In this document: in pieces, positions 26,382 through 35,467 of the stretch
Layout: each line of letters begins with the position of its first letter
How positions within the stretch are numbered: position 1 is the stretch's first letter
The notes under the pieces: generated by a model
What the model was told of the DNA's origin: nothing
The model's database searches: none
Seen by the model: only the letters and a program-made list of their open reading frames with translations
Program-made: the position numbers and the translations under genes
Assembly (NCBI RefSeq): GCF_035994945.1
Contig: NZ_CP108677.1
Span: forward strand, 2,170,001 to 2,234,000
Length of the DNA stretch: 64,000 nt
Source of the DNA: Streptomyces sp. NBC_01216
GTDB lineage: Bacteria; Actinomycetota; Actinomycetes; Streptomycetales; Streptomycetaceae
Direction: 5' to 3'

Positions 26382-26641
26382 GATGTCTCCCCAGGATTTC
26401 GGTGAAATGTTCGGTGGTCATTCACATTAGGCAGCGGCGGCCATCCGGGGGGAGTAAACCGATGGCGCCTTTTTATGGCTCGAATAAGTCGGGGTGATTC
26501 CCCCTTCTTGAGCAGCGCATGCCCGCCGTATGACGATGTCACATCGGGTCCGTGACGCCATCCGTGGCGCGGCCGAAAGAGGCCGCCCTAGGCTGAGCCG
26601 CAGACTTCACGGAACGTCCTTCTGACGATGTGGGTGGGAGA
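26382..26641. promoter_or_regulatory. Divergent promoter region between shell-protein and LysR genes
   Basis: This 260-base region is clearly less GC-rich than its surroundings (CCTTTTTATGGCTCGAATAAG). It holds two short dyads of LysR-box type: ATTTC-N3-GAAAT (26396-26408), just above the shell-gene ribosome site, and CGATGT-C-ACATCG (26534-26546). A GCGGCC/GGCCGC hairpin lies nearer the LysR gene. The layout suggests a LysR protein controlling both its own gene and the divergent 12-kb run. Confidence 0.5.
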
Positions 26642-27631
26642 ATGCATCACGACTTGCAGATAAACAGGCTGCGGACTCTGGTGGCCGTGGTGGAGCTCGG
26701 CGGCTTCCGGCGGGCGGCGGAGTCCCTGCACATCACCCAGCCCGCGGTCAGCCAGCAGATACGCCAGCTGAGCGGTCTCATACGGAGCCCGGTGTTCGCC
26801 TCGACGGGGCGCAACCTGCGGCTCAGCCCGCGGGGCGAGGAGCTCCTGCGGTACGCCCGTCGCATGGTGGCGCTCAACGACGAGGCGGTCGACCGGTTCG
26901 TCCCGCAGTCCGGCCAGATCATGGTGTCGATCGGCGTGACGAGCCAGCTCGGTGAGGTGCTGCCGGAGTTCCTGCGGCTGCTGAACCGGGGCATGCCGCA
27001 GGCCCAGCTGAGCGTACGGACCGGGGCGAGCGAGGAGCTCGAGGCGCAGCTGTCCAGCGGGCAGCTCGACGCGGCGCTGCTGCTCCAGGGCGATCCGTCG
27101 GCCGCCGGCACGCGGAGCCGGGAACTGGGCCGGATGCGGATGGCCTGGTTCGGGCGGCCGGCCCACGGCGAGCGTGACGCGCTGCCCCTGGCACTCTTCC
27201 CCGAACCGTGCACGCTGCGCGGCCGGGTTCGGGAGACGCTCGACGCCTCGGAGGTCGAGTGGCGGGTCGCGTACGAGAGCGGCGAGCTGATCGGCCTGCG
27301 CTCGGCCGCCAAGGCGGGTCTCGGTATGACCTGCCTGATCGCCAACGGGGACGAGCTGTGGGGGCTGACCCCGACGGTGCGTCCCGGCCTTCCGGCGCCA
27401 CCCGGACCGCTGCCGGTGACCATGGCGCTGGCCCACGACGGCCTGCCGGACGAGTTCGTCGCCATCGCGGAGAAGGCGTTCCGACAGGCGCTGCGGGGCT
27501 ACCCGCTGGTCCCGGCGGACGGTGCGGACGGGCCCGGCACCGGGCCGGGGGCCGGTCCGTCCCCGGTGGAGGCGGCCGGACCGCCGGCCGGCGACCCACG
27601 AGGCCCCGCCCTCGCGACGGCCGTGGCCTGA
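26642..27631 (+). CDS. LysR-family transcriptional regulator
   Basis: 329 residues from ATG 26642 (MHHDLQINRL); a GTG at 26630 would add four residues, and neither start has an ideally spaced ribosome site. The N-terminal winged helix is clear (FRRAAESLHITQPAVSQQIRQL), followed by a substrate-binding domain (SIGVTSQLGEVLPEFLRLL, RSAAKAGLGMTCLI). The last 45 residues are a disordered Pro/Gly/Ala tail. It is divergent from the shell/sulfotransferase run and precedes the carrier-protein operon, so it is the best candidate for a pathway-specific activator sensing a pathway metabolite. Confidence 0.88.
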   Translation: MHHDLQINRLRTLVAVVELGGFRRAAESLHITQPAVSQQIRQLSGLIRSPVFASTGRNLRLSPRGEELLRYARRMVALNDEAVDRFVPQSGQIMVSIGVTSQLGEVLPEFLRLLNRGMPQAQLSVRTGASEELEAQLSSGQLDAALLLQGDPSAAGTRSRELGRMRMAWFGRPAHGERDALPLALFPEPCTLRGRVRETLDASEVEWRVAYESGELIGLRSAAKAGLGMTCLIANGDELWGLTPTVRPGLPAPPGPLPVTMALAHDGLPDEFVAIAEKAFRQALRGYPLVPADGADGPGTGPGAGPSPVEAAGPPAGDPRGPALATAVA

Positions 27632-27816
27632 CCGCCCCGGCCCCGCGCCCCACCCCCCCCCACCCCCCTCACCGCTCCCCGGCCCACCCCCCGCCCCATA
27701 AGCACGGACCGTCGTTCCGATCCAGATCCTTCATTGAAGCAGGACGAAACACCGGAATTACCGGACTAGAGTAATTCCCGATTCACCAACCCGCCGGAAG
27801 AATTGAGGAAATCGCC

Positions 27817-27999
27817 ATGCAGGAAACCCTCGTAGCCCCCGCATGCCCGGAATGCGACGCCGAAGTCTCGCTGGGAACGGACGCCCGGGTCAGCGAAATA
27901 GTCGAGTGCCCGGAGTGCCGCCTGGAACTCGAAATCGAGTCCGTCGAGCCGCCGCTTCTGATTCTGGCCCCCGAGGTCGAGGAGGACTGGGGCGAGTAA
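27817..27999 (+). CDS. LysW-type amino-group carrier protein
   Basis: 60 residues. Two CPEC knuckles (Cys10/13 and Cys31/34) form the zinc ribbon of LysW proteins, the body is very acidic (isoelectric point clearly low), and the C-terminus ends VEEDWGE, matching the family's EDWGE whose terminal Glu gamma-carboxyl carries the substrate. LysX attaches the alpha-amino group of an amino acid, usually glutamate, to this Glu. Later enzymes recognise the acidic surface. It heads the operon lysX-lysY-transketolase. In Streptomyces this system is used for secondary metabolites such as vazabitide A and azinomycin rather than lysine. Confidence 0.93.
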   Translation: MQETLVAPACPECDAEVSLGTDARVSEIVECPECRLELEIESVEPPLLILAPEVEEDWGE

Positions 28000-28043
28000 C
28001 GGGCCGGCCATCCCGACGAGAAGACGAGAAGGAGATTTCCCTG

Positions 28044-28913
28044 ATGAGCTCTGCGGCAGCGCGCCTCGGTGTCCTCGCCTCCCGGGTGCGGTTCGAGGAG
28101 AAGAACATCCTGACCGCGCTGGAGAGGCGCGGCGTCGCTTGCGAACAGATCGACCCCCGCACCCTGTCCGTCCGGGCCGGTACGCCCTGGGACGGCCCGC
28201 AGACCGTGCTCAACCGCGAGGTGGGCCACTACCGGGCGCTCTACGCGGCGTCCGCACTGGAGTCGGCGGGCGTGACGGTGCTCAACACCGCCGCCGCGAC
28301 GGCGGTCTGCGGGGACAAGTGGCAGACCTCGGCGACCCTGGTCGCCCGGGGCCTGCCCACCCCGGAGACCACGCTCGCCCTGACTCCCGAGGCGGCGCTC
28401 AAGGCACTCGAGGAACTGGGCTATCCCGCGGTGATCAAGCCGCTGGTCGGGTCCTGGGGGCGCCTGGTCACCCGCGTCACCGACCGGGCCATGGCCGAGG
28501 CCGTCCTGGAACACCTCGCCGCACTGCCCTCCCCGCAGTCGCACATCGTCTACGTCCAGCGCGAGATCGCCAAGGCGGACCGGGACATCCGGGTCCTCGT
28601 CGTGGGCGGCCGGGCGGTCGGGGCGACGTACCGCAGGAGCGAGGACTGGCGCACCAACGTGGCCAGGGGCGCGGTCAGCGAACGCTGCCCGCTGGAGCCG
28701 GAGCTGACCGCCCTCGCGGTGGCTGCGGCGGACACCGTCGGCGCCACGCTCGCCGGGGTGGACCTCCTGGAGGAGCCGGGCGGCCGGCTCACCGTCCTGG
28801 AGGTCAACGACCGGGTCGAGTTCCGGGGCCTGCAGTCGACGTACGGAACGGACCTCGATGTGGCGGAGACCATCGCCGCCCTCCTGACAGCGAAGGCAGG
28901 GGCACAGTCATGA
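28044..28913 (+). CDS. LysX-like ATP-grasp ligase charging the carrier protein
   Basis: 289 residues from ATG 28044 (AAGGAG upstream). It is a RimK/LysX-family ATP-grasp enzyme. ATP-site segments are TAVCGDKWQTSATLVARGLP, AVIKPLVGSWGRLV and VQREIAKADRDIRVLVVG, and metal ligands are in LTVLEVNDRVEFRGL. It forms the isopeptide bond between the terminal Glu of the carrier and the alpha-amine of glutamate or a related acid. It lies 44 bases after the carrier gene and overlaps lysY by four bases. Confidence 0.92.
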   Translation: MSSAAARLGVLASRVRFEEKNILTALERRGVACEQIDPRTLSVRAGTPWDGPQTVLNREVGHYRALYAASALESAGVTVLNTAAATAVCGDKWQTSATLVARGLPTPETTLALTPEAALKALEELGYPAVIKPLVGSWGRLVTRVTDRAMAEAVLEHLAALPSPQSHIVYVQREIAKADRDIRVLVVGGRAVGATYRRSEDWRTNVARGAVSERCPLEPELTALAVAAADTVGATLAGVDLLEEPGGRLTVLEVNDRVEFRGLQSTYGTDLDVAETIAALLTAKAGAQS

Positions 28914-29935
28914 TCCGCGCAGCAGTGCTGGGAGCGGCCGGCTACATCGGCGGGGAGCTGCTGCGGCTGCTCGTCAACCACCCGCAGGTCGACGTGGTCG
29001 CCGCCACCTCGCGCACCCTCCAGGGACGCCAGATCGACGGCGTCCACCCGAACCTGCGCCACCGCACCAAGCTGGCCTTCTCCTCGGAGGACCAGCTCCC
29101 GCGCTGCGACGTGCTCTTCCTGGCGACCCCGCACCGCGAGACCATGCGCCGGATGCCGGAGTTCCTGGACAGGGCGGGCGTCGTCATCGACCTGTCCGGC
29201 GACTTCCGGCTGCGGGACACCGGCACGTACGAGGACTACTACGGCACACCGCACGAGGCACCCGGGCTCATCCCGACCTTCGTCCAGGGGCTGCCGGAGC
29301 ACCACCGGCAGGCGCTGCGCACCGCGGACCGGATCTCCGTACCCGGCTGCATGGCCGCCGCGGGCATCCTGTCGCTGGTCCCGCTGGCCGAGGCCGGGCT
29401 CATCACCGGGGACATCACCGTGGACGCCCGGACCGGCTCCAGCGGTTCGGGCGCGAAGGCCGGAGCGGAGAACCTGCACGCCGAACGCAGCGGAGCGCTG
29501 CGGGTGTTCGCTCCGACCCGGCACCGGCACGAGGCGGAGATCGCCCAGGCCACCGGCCACACCGTACGGATGTCGGCGACCGGTGTGGAGGCTGTCCGGG
29601 GGGTCCAGCTCCTCAGCCGGGCGACACTGGCCGAGGGGGTCGACGAGCGGGCCATCCGCTCCGCCTACCGGTCCCGCTACGCCGACGAGCCGTTCATGCG
29701 CATCGTCGCGGCGCGGCGCGGACTGCACCGCTTCCCCGACGCCAAGATCCTCTCCGGTTCCAACTTCTGCGACATCGGGTTCGCCCTCGACCGCGGCGCC
29801 GCCACGGTCACCGTGATCGCGGCACTGGACAACCTCGTCAAGGGCGGCGCGGGCAACGCGGTGCAGTGCATGAACGTGCGCTTCGGCGAACCCGAGGAGC
29901 GCGGACTGGAGTTCACCGGCCTGCACCCCAACTGA
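28910..29935 (+). CDS. LysY/ArgC-type reductase
   Basis: 341 residues. The NADPH fold opens AAVLGAAGYIGGELLRLL, the active cysteine is in VPGCMAAAGIL, and the His region is SGAKAGAENLHA. It reduces the acyl phosphate made by the kinase half of the 21679 gene to a carrier-bound semialdehyde. The end (GAGNAVQCMNVRFGEPEERG) is typical of carrier-dependent members rather than of free N-acetylglutamyl-phosphate reductases. Start ATG overlaps the lysX stop. Confidence 0.9.
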   Translation: MIRAAVLGAAGYIGGELLRLLVNHPQVDVVAATSRTLQGRQIDGVHPNLRHRTKLAFSSEDQLPRCDVLFLATPHRETMRRMPEFLDRAGVVIDLSGDFRLRDTGTYEDYYGTPHEAPGLIPTFVQGLPEHHRQALRTADRISVPGCMAAAGILSLVPLAEAGLITGDITVDARTGSSGSGAKAGAENLHAERSGALRVFAPTRHRHEAEIAQATGHTVRMSATGVEAVRGVQLLSRATLAEGVDERAIRSAYRSRYADEPFMRIVAARRGLHRFPDAKILSGSNFCDIGFALDRGAATVTVIAALDNLVKGGAGNAVQCMNVRFGEPEERGLEFTGLHPN

Positions 29936-30054
29936 CCCGCCCGGCCGGACCCTCCCCCGCGGCCCCGCCGGGACCGCCGGACCCGTCCGGCCGGCTCCCT
30001 CCCACGGCCCCGCACCCGAGCCCCGCCCCACGTACCAGTCGAAAGGACCCAGCC

Positions 30055-30966
30055 ATGAGCAGCCCACCTCTGCTGCGGGGCGCCCCCGCCCGCACCGACA
30101 TCACCGGCACGGACGTCACCGGCCTCGACGCGCACGGACCCGACACGACGGAGCCGGCCGCCGTCACCCGCCGGATCAGGGAACACATCGTCGCCATGTG
30201 CGCCGGACCCGAGGGCGGCCACCTCGGCGGTTCGATGTCGCTCGTCGAGATCCTGTCCGTCCTCTACTTCCGGGTGATGCGGCACGACCCGCGCTTCCCG
30301 GGCCTGCCCGAGCGCGACGTGCTGCTGCTGAGCAAGGGCCACGGCGGCATCGCCCTGTTCGCGACGCTGTGCGAGGCCGGCTACTTCCCGGCCGAGGTAC
30401 TCGACGAGTACGCCCGGCCCGGCAGCCACTTCATGGCCCACCCGCACCCGGAGATCCCTGGCGTGGAGATCGCCTCCGGCTCGCTCGGCCACGGGCTCGC
30501 ACTCGGGGTCGGCTACGCGCTGGCCAACCGACTCGACGGCTCCGACCGGCGCTCCTTCGTGGTGATGGGCGACGGCGAGCTCCAGGAGGGCTCCGTCTGG
30601 GAGGCCGCCTCGGTCGCCTCCGCACACCGGCTGAACAGCCTCACCGCGATCGTCGACCGCAACGGCCTCCAGATCACCGGCGGCACCGAGAGCGTCAACT
30701 CCCTGGAGCCGCTGGCAGATCGCTGGCGGGCCTTCGGCTGGCGGGTGCTGGAGGCCGACGGGCACGACACCGAGGAGCTCACCCGCGCGCTGACCCTGCC
30801 GGCCGACCCGCAGGCGCCCACCGTGATCATCGCGCACACCGTCAAGGGCAAGGGCGTTCCCTTCGTGGAGGGCCAGGCACGGAGCCACTACGCGCGGCTG
30901 AACGGCCGGCAGCACCTGCGGGCGCTCAACGCGGTCCGCGCCTCGACGGGCGGTGAGCGCCGATGA
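30055..30966 (+). CDS. Transketolase N-terminal (thiamine-diphosphate) subunit
   Basis: 303 residues after GAAAGGA. The ThDP motif is GDGELQEGSVWEAASVASAHRLN-type with the usual GDG(x)26N spacing. LSKGHGGIALFATLCEAGYF and IEIASGSLGHGLALGVG-like segments are conserved. The protein covers only the pyrophosphate domain, as in split archaeal-type transketolases, and the partner follows with an ATGA overlap. In the vazabitide pathway a similar split transketolase moves a two-carbon ketol unit onto the carrier-bound glutamate semialdehyde. That role is inferred here from context. The first 40 residues are a low-complexity extension. Confidence 0.9.
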   Translation: MSSPPLLRGAPARTDITGTDVTGLDAHGPDTTEPAAVTRRIREHIVAMCAGPEGGHLGGSMSLVEILSVLYFRVMRHDPRFPGLPERDVLLLSKGHGGIALFATLCEAGYFPAEVLDEYARPGSHFMAHPHPEIPGVEIASGSLGHGLALGVGYALANRLDGSDRRSFVVMGDGELQEGSVWEAASVASAHRLNSLTAIVDRNGLQITGGTESVNSLEPLADRWRAFGWRVLEADGHDTEELTRALTLPADPQAPTVIIAHTVKGKGVPFVEGQARSHYARLNGRQHLRALNAVRASTGGERR

Positions 30967-31925
30967 GTACGGCCCCCGCCCCCGCCCGCGCCGCCCGCGA
31001 GGTCTACCGCGACACCGTCGCCGAACTCCTGCCCGGCGAGCCGCGCCTGGTCGTCCTGGACAGCGACACCGGACTGTTCGGAGGGGTGGACTTCGGTTCC
31101 GCCGCCGACCGGTACCTCAACCTCGGCATCGCCGAGCACACCCTGATGGGGACGGCCGCCGGCCTGGCCCGCGAAGGCCGCATCCCCCTGGTCAACACCA
31201 TGGCCGCGTTCGCCTCCTCCCGCGCGGTGGAGGCCGTGAAGATCGACATCGCGATGGGGAACCTTCCGGTGCTGATCGCGGCCACCCACTCCGGGGTGTC
31301 GGCCGGGCACCTCGGCCCGACCCACCACGCCCTGGAGGACCTCGCGGTGATGCGGGCGCTGCCCCACATGACCGTGGTGGTCCCCGGCGACGCCGCCGGC
31401 ACCGGGGAACTCCTGCGCCAGGCGCTCACCCTGGGCGGTCCGGTCTACTTCCGGCTCGGCCGGGGCGCCACCCCCGACCTGCCCGCCGGTCCGCCGCTGC
31501 GGCTCGGCAAGGCCCAGCAGCTGCGGCACGGCACGGACGTCACGCTCGCCGCGTGCGGCCCCTACCCGACGCTCGCCGCCCTGGAGGCGGCCGACCTCCT
31601 GGAGTGCGAGGGCATCACGGCGAACGTGCTGCACCTGCACACGGTCAAGCCGCTGGACACCCCGGCGCTGCTCAGCTCGCTGGGCGTCCGCGACACGGTG
31701 ATCACCGTGGAGGAGCACTGGAGCTCCGGCGGGTTCGGCTCGGCGGTCGCCGAGGCGCTCAGCGCCGTGCGTCCGGTGCGGGTGCACCGGATGGCGCTGC
31801 CGGACGAGTTCGTCCCCGTCGCCGGCAGCCAGCGCTATCTGCTCGAACGCGGCGGGGTGAGCGCGCGGGCGATCGCCGAGCGTGCCCGCGACTCGCTCGT
31901 CTCGCGGTCGGGAGGCACCCGTTGA
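30963..31925 (+). CDS. Transketolase C-terminal (pyrimidine-binding) subunit
   Basis: 320 residues. The ThDP-activating Glu is in NLGIAEHTLMGTAAGLA, followed by FASSRAVEAVKIDIAMGNLPV and the C-terminal domain (HTVKPLDTPALLSSL, VITVEEHWSSGGFGSAVAE). With the previous subunit it forms the active heterotetramer. Tight coupling upstream (ATGA) and downstream (TTGA) places it inside the carrier-protein operon. Confidence 0.9.
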   Translation: MSTAPAPARAAREVYRDTVAELLPGEPRLVVLDSDTGLFGGVDFGSAADRYLNLGIAEHTLMGTAAGLAREGRIPLVNTMAAFASSRAVEAVKIDIAMGNLPVLIAATHSGVSAGHLGPTHHALEDLAVMRALPHMTVVVPGDAAGTGELLRQALTLGGPVYFRLGRGATPDLPAGPPLRLGKAQQLRHGTDVTLAACGPYPTLAALEAADLLECEGITANVLHLHTVKPLDTPALLSSLGVRDTVITVEEHWSSGGFGSAVAEALSAVRPVRVHRMALPDEFVPVAGSQRYLLERGGVSARAIAERARDSLVSRSGGTR

Positions 31926-33562
31926 CCGCCGCCGACGCCTATCGCGCCGCCGGCTGGTGGCGGGACGAGACGGTCCTGCACGACCTGCGCCGCTGGGCCC
32001 GGGAAAGGCCGGACCGGGCCGCCCTGGTCTGCTACCGGGGCACCGCCCACGAGTCGGTGAGCTACGCCGAACTGGCCCGCCGCGTCGACCGGCTCGCGGT
32101 CGGTCTGCTCCGCCTCGGGGTACGCCGCGGCGACGTGGTGACCCTGCAACTGCCCAACTCCTGGGAGCTGGTGGCGCTCTGCCTGGCCGCCGCCCGGGTC
32201 GGCGCGGTCCCGGGCCCGGTGGTCCCGGTCATGCGCCGCCGCGAGGTGGAGTTCATGACCCGGCTCACCGCGAGCCCCGTCTACATCGGCGCCTCTCAGA
32301 CGCGCGGCTTCTCCTACGGGGAGATGAGCGCGGAGGTCGCCGGCGCCGTCCCCACCCTGCGCCACCGGGTGCTGCTGGGGGCGAGCACCGAGGACCTGGC
32401 CGGCGGCGCCCTGGACTTCGGGCGTGATCTCTACGCGCCGGAACCCGATCCGGAGCTGCTCGCCTCCCTGGACGCGATCGAGGCCGGGCCCGACGACGCC
32501 GGGCAGATCATGTTCACCTCGGGGACCACGGGAGAACCCAAGGGCGTCGTGCACAGCCACAACACGCTGTACTCGATGAACCGCGCGCAGGCCGACGTCC
32601 TCGGTCTGACCGGTGACGAGGTCACCGCCATGGGCTCGCCGACCACCCACCAGGCCGGTTTCACCTGGAACTTCGTGATGCCTCTGCTCCTCGGCGCGAC
32701 CGCCGTGCAGGTGGACCGCTGGGACCCGCGGCTGATGCTGCGCACGCTCCAGGAGCAGCGGGTGACGTTCTTCATGGGCGCCCCCACCTTCCTTTCGGAC
32801 CTGATCGACGCCCAGCGCGAGACCCCGCACGACCTCTCGGCGCTGCGCAGCTTCGCCACCGGCAGCGCGCCGATAGCGCCGCTGCTCGTGGAGGACGCCC
32901 GTGAGGTGCTCGGCTGCCGGGTCTACGCGCTGTGGGGCATGACCGAGAACGGCTGCGTCACCGTCACCCGGCCCGGACAGCCGGTGCTGCGCGCCGCCGA
33001 GAGCGACGGCACGCCCGTGCCCGGCATGGAGGTGCGGATCGTCGGGCGGAACGGCGAGCCGGTGGAGCCGGGTACGGCCGGGCTGCTCCAGGTGCGCGGC
33101 TCCGCCCAGTGCCTGGGCTACTTCCGGCGCCACGCGGTGTACGACGCCTGCGTCACCGCCGACGGCTGGTTCGACACCGGGGACCTGGCCCGGGACGACG
33201 GTCACGGCGGGATACGGATCACCGGCCGCGTCAAGGACGTGATCATGCGCGGCGCCGAGAACATCCCGGTCGTGGAGGTCGAGGGGGCCCTGCTGCGCCA
33301 TCGCGCGGTCAAGGACGTCGCGGTGGTCGGTTACCCGGACGCCCGGCTCGGTGAACGCGCCTGCGCCTTCCTCGTCACCCAGGGCGCCGCCCCCGGCCTG
33401 GAGGACGTCCGAGCCCATCTGGCCGGACTCGGCATGGCCCGTACGTACTGGCCCGAGCGGCTGGAACTGGTGCCGGCCCTGCCGCGCACCCCCTCCGGAA
33501 AGATCCAGAAATTCGCGCTCCGGGACCGGCTCCGGGCCCAGGAAGGACGCACGGCCTCATGA
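31922..33562 (+). CDS. Acyl-CoA synthetase / AMP ligase, cyclohexanecarboxylate-CoA ligase type
   Basis: 546 residues from TTG 31922, overlapping the transketolase stop. ANL motifs are present: FTSGTTGEPKGVVHSH (A3), YALWGMTENG (A5), GWFDTGDLARDDGHGGIRI (A7), GRVKDVIMRGAENIPVVEVE (A8) and PRTPSGKIQKFALR with the catalytic Lys (A10). It activates a carboxylic acid as acyl-AMP and then CoA thioester. No carrier domain is attached. It is coupled to the acyl-CoA dehydrogenase gene. The substrate may be the released amino acid or a separate acyl building block. Confidence 0.88.
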   Translation: MTAADAYRAAGWWRDETVLHDLRRWARERPDRAALVCYRGTAHESVSYAELARRVDRLAVGLLRLGVRRGDVVTLQLPNSWELVALCLAAARVGAVPGPVVPVMRRREVEFMTRLTASPVYIGASQTRGFSYGEMSAEVAGAVPTLRHRVLLGASTEDLAGGALDFGRDLYAPEPDPELLASLDAIEAGPDDAGQIMFTSGTTGEPKGVVHSHNTLYSMNRAQADVLGLTGDEVTAMGSPTTHQAGFTWNFVMPLLLGATAVQVDRWDPRLMLRTLQEQRVTFFMGAPTFLSDLIDAQRETPHDLSALRSFATGSAPIAPLLVEDAREVLGCRVYALWGMTENGCVTVTRPGQPVLRAAESDGTPVPGMEVRIVGRNGEPVEPGTAGLLQVRGSAQCLGYFRRHAVYDACVTADGWFDTGDLARDDGHGGIRITGRVKDVIMRGAENIPVVEVEGALLRHRAVKDVAVVGYPDARLGERACAFLVTQGAAPGLEDVRAHLAGLGMARTYWPERLELVPALPRTPSGKIQKFALRDRLRAQEGRTAS

Positions 33563-34722
33563 ACGACACCTTCGCCTCCCAGGACGCCTTCACCCCCCGC
33601 CAGGAAGAACTGGCCAAGCGGATCGAGGAGTTCGCCGCCGAGAAGATCGCGCCGCACCGTCAGGAGAACGACCGGCGCGGGGCGTACCGCCCGGGGCTGA
33701 TCGAGGACCTGGCCGCGGCCGACCTGTTCGCGCTGCGGGTGCCGCCCGAGTACGGCGGCCTCGGTCTGGACGCCGTGAGCGCCGGCATCGCCCTGGAGAA
33801 GCTGGCGGCGGCCGACCTGTCGGTCTGCTTCCCGGTGCTGAACGCCGCGCTGATCGGCGGGGTGCTCGCCTCGCACGGGGACGCGGCCCAGCTGGAGCGC
33901 TGGCTGCCGCCGATCGCCCGCGGCGAGGCGGTGGTGGCGCTCGCGCTGACCGAGGCGGGGCACGGCACGGACGCGGCGGGCATCGAGATGCGCGCCGAGC
34001 CCGACGGCGACGGCTGGGTACTCACCGGCGAGAAGACCTCGATCATGGTGACGGCCTACGCCACGCACGCGCTGGTGTTCGCGCGCACCGGCGGCGAGGG
34101 CGCGCACGGCATCAGCGCCTTCTACGTGCCGCTGGACGGCGACCGGGTCCGCAAGGAGCGGCTGACCGACCTCGGCTGCCGCTCCGGCGGACGTGGCCGG
34201 CTGGTCTTCGACGGCCTGCGGGCCGGGCCGGAGGACCTGGTCGGGGCGCCCGGTGGCGGCTTCGCCGCGGTGATGCGCGGCTTCGCGGTCTCCCGGGCGT
34301 ACATCGCGCTGATGGCGATAGCCGTCGGGAACGCGGCTCTGGCGGAGGCGTATACGCACGCGACCGGGCGGACCGCGTTCGGGCAGCCGATCAGCCGCTA
34401 CCAGTCGGTCGTGTTCCCGCTCGTGGAGCACACCACGCTGCTGCACGCGGCGCGGCTCGTGTCCTTCGAGGCGCTGGGCAAGTCGGACCGCGGCGAGGAC
34501 CCGCGGGTCCCGTCGAACATGGCCAAGTGGTGGGCCCCGAAGGCGGCCGTGGAGGCCGTGCACCAGGCACTGCTGACCATGGGTCACCTGGGCTGGAGCG
34601 AGGACGGACCGGTCGCCCAGCGACTGCGGGACGTCATCGGGCTGCAGCTCGCGGACGGCACCGCGGCGGCCACCAAGCTGACGGTGGCGCGGCTGCTGCT
34701 CGGCAAGGAGCACGCGCCGTGA
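33559..34722 (+). CDS. Acyl-CoA dehydrogenase
   Basis: 387 residues, ATGA overlap with the ligase. Family features are VVALALTEAGHGTDAAG, the FAD-site region RTAFGQPISRYQSVVFPLVEH, and a C-terminal Glu in WSEDGPVAQRLRDV that could be the catalytic base. It would desaturate the alpha-beta bond of the CoA thioester made by the preceding ligase, transferring electrons from FAD to ETF. Last gene of the plus-strand operon. Activity on a carrier-protein-bound or aminoacyl substrate is also possible, as ACAD homologues in natural-product pathways do this. Confidence 0.88.
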   Translation: MNDTFASQDAFTPRQEELAKRIEEFAAEKIAPHRQENDRRGAYRPGLIEDLAAADLFALRVPPEYGGLGLDAVSAGIALEKLAAADLSVCFPVLNAALIGGVLASHGDAAQLERWLPPIARGEAVVALALTEAGHGTDAAGIEMRAEPDGDGWVLTGEKTSIMVTAYATHALVFARTGGEGAHGISAFYVPLDGDRVRKERLTDLGCRSGGRGRLVFDGLRAGPEDLVGAPGGGFAAVMRGFAVSRAYIALMAIAVGNAALAEAYTHATGRTAFGQPISRYQSVVFPLVEHTTLLHAARLVSFEALGKSDRGEDPRVPSNMAKWWAPKAAVEAVHQALLTMGHLGWSEDGPVAQRLRDVIGLQLADGTAAATKLTVARLLLGKEHAP

Positions 34723-34796
34723 CGGCCCCGGTGGCCGAGAGTCCGGCGGGCGCCTTACGGTCGGCGGACGCCGTGCGGTCCGTGGCGGCCCTGCTG

Positions 34797-35387
34797 TCAG
34801 CGGGCGCCGGCGGGAGCGCGGAGCCCTTGGCGGTAGGTCTGCATCTTGGAGCGGGTGCCACAGACGGCCATGGAGCACCAGCGGCCGCTGCGGTTGCGGG
34901 CGCGGTCGTAGAAGGCCCACTCGCAGCGGTGCTCGCGGCATGCCTTGAGTCGCTGCCAGGACCCGTCGCCGGCCGCCTCGACGACGACGGCGAGGATCTG
35001 CCCGATCATGCCGCGGGTGCCGGTTCCGGCCGGCCGCAGACCGGGGGTCCCGGTCTCGTCGAAGGCCAGGACCAGGGGGCAGTCCGCCGCGGCACGGCCG
35101 ACGGCCGGGCGGGCCTCCGGGTCGGCCGGGGCTCCGTTGTTCTCCCGCATGAGGGCGCGCAGCGCCTCGCGTACCTCGACCACCTCCCGGCGGTCGGACT
35201 CGGTGGTGCCCCGGAGGTCCGGGCGGAAGCCCTGCCGTTCCATCCACCGCGTCAGCCCGTCAAGGGACGCGAACTCGTCGGGTCCGAACTCGACGTTGAC
35301 GCTGTTGACGAACGACTGCACCAGGGCGAGCCGGCCGGGGGCCACCTCACGGTCGCCGGGCTGTCGCACGCGCTTGGGTTCCGTCAT
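34797..35387 (-). CDS. CGNR zinc-finger regulator (ABATE domain)
   Basis: 196 residues. An N-terminal ABATE-like domain (VNSVNVEFGPDEFASL, REALRALMRENN) precedes a C-terminal CGNR zinc finger whose ligands are in CREHRCEWAFYDRARNRSGRWCSMAVCGTR. These are putative stress-linked transcription regulators. It is divergent from the MFS exporter gene, the classic arrangement for a local repressor of an efflux pump. Confidence 0.85.
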   Translation of the reverse strand: MTEPKRVRQPGDREVAPGRLALVQSFVNSVNVEFGPDEFASLDGLTRWMERQGFRPDLRGTTESDRREVVEVREALRALMRENNGAPADPEARPAVGRAAADCPLVLAFDETGTPGLRPAGTGTRGMIGQILAVVVEAAGDGSWQRLKACREHRCEWAFYDRARNRSGRWCSMAVCGTRSKMQTYRQGLRAPAGAR

Positions 35388-35467
35388 CCCCCAGACCCTA
35401 CCGGCGAATCACTTTCGCCGGTATCCCCCGCCGCCCGTCCCACCCCGTCCCCCCTGACACCCGAAAT

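Noticed and set aside
27817-29935. Lysine or arginine primary biosynthesis via LysW
   Set aside because: Streptomyces makes lysine by the diaminopimelate route, and the operon continues into transketolase, acyl-CoA ligase and dehydrogenase, with sulfation genes opposite.
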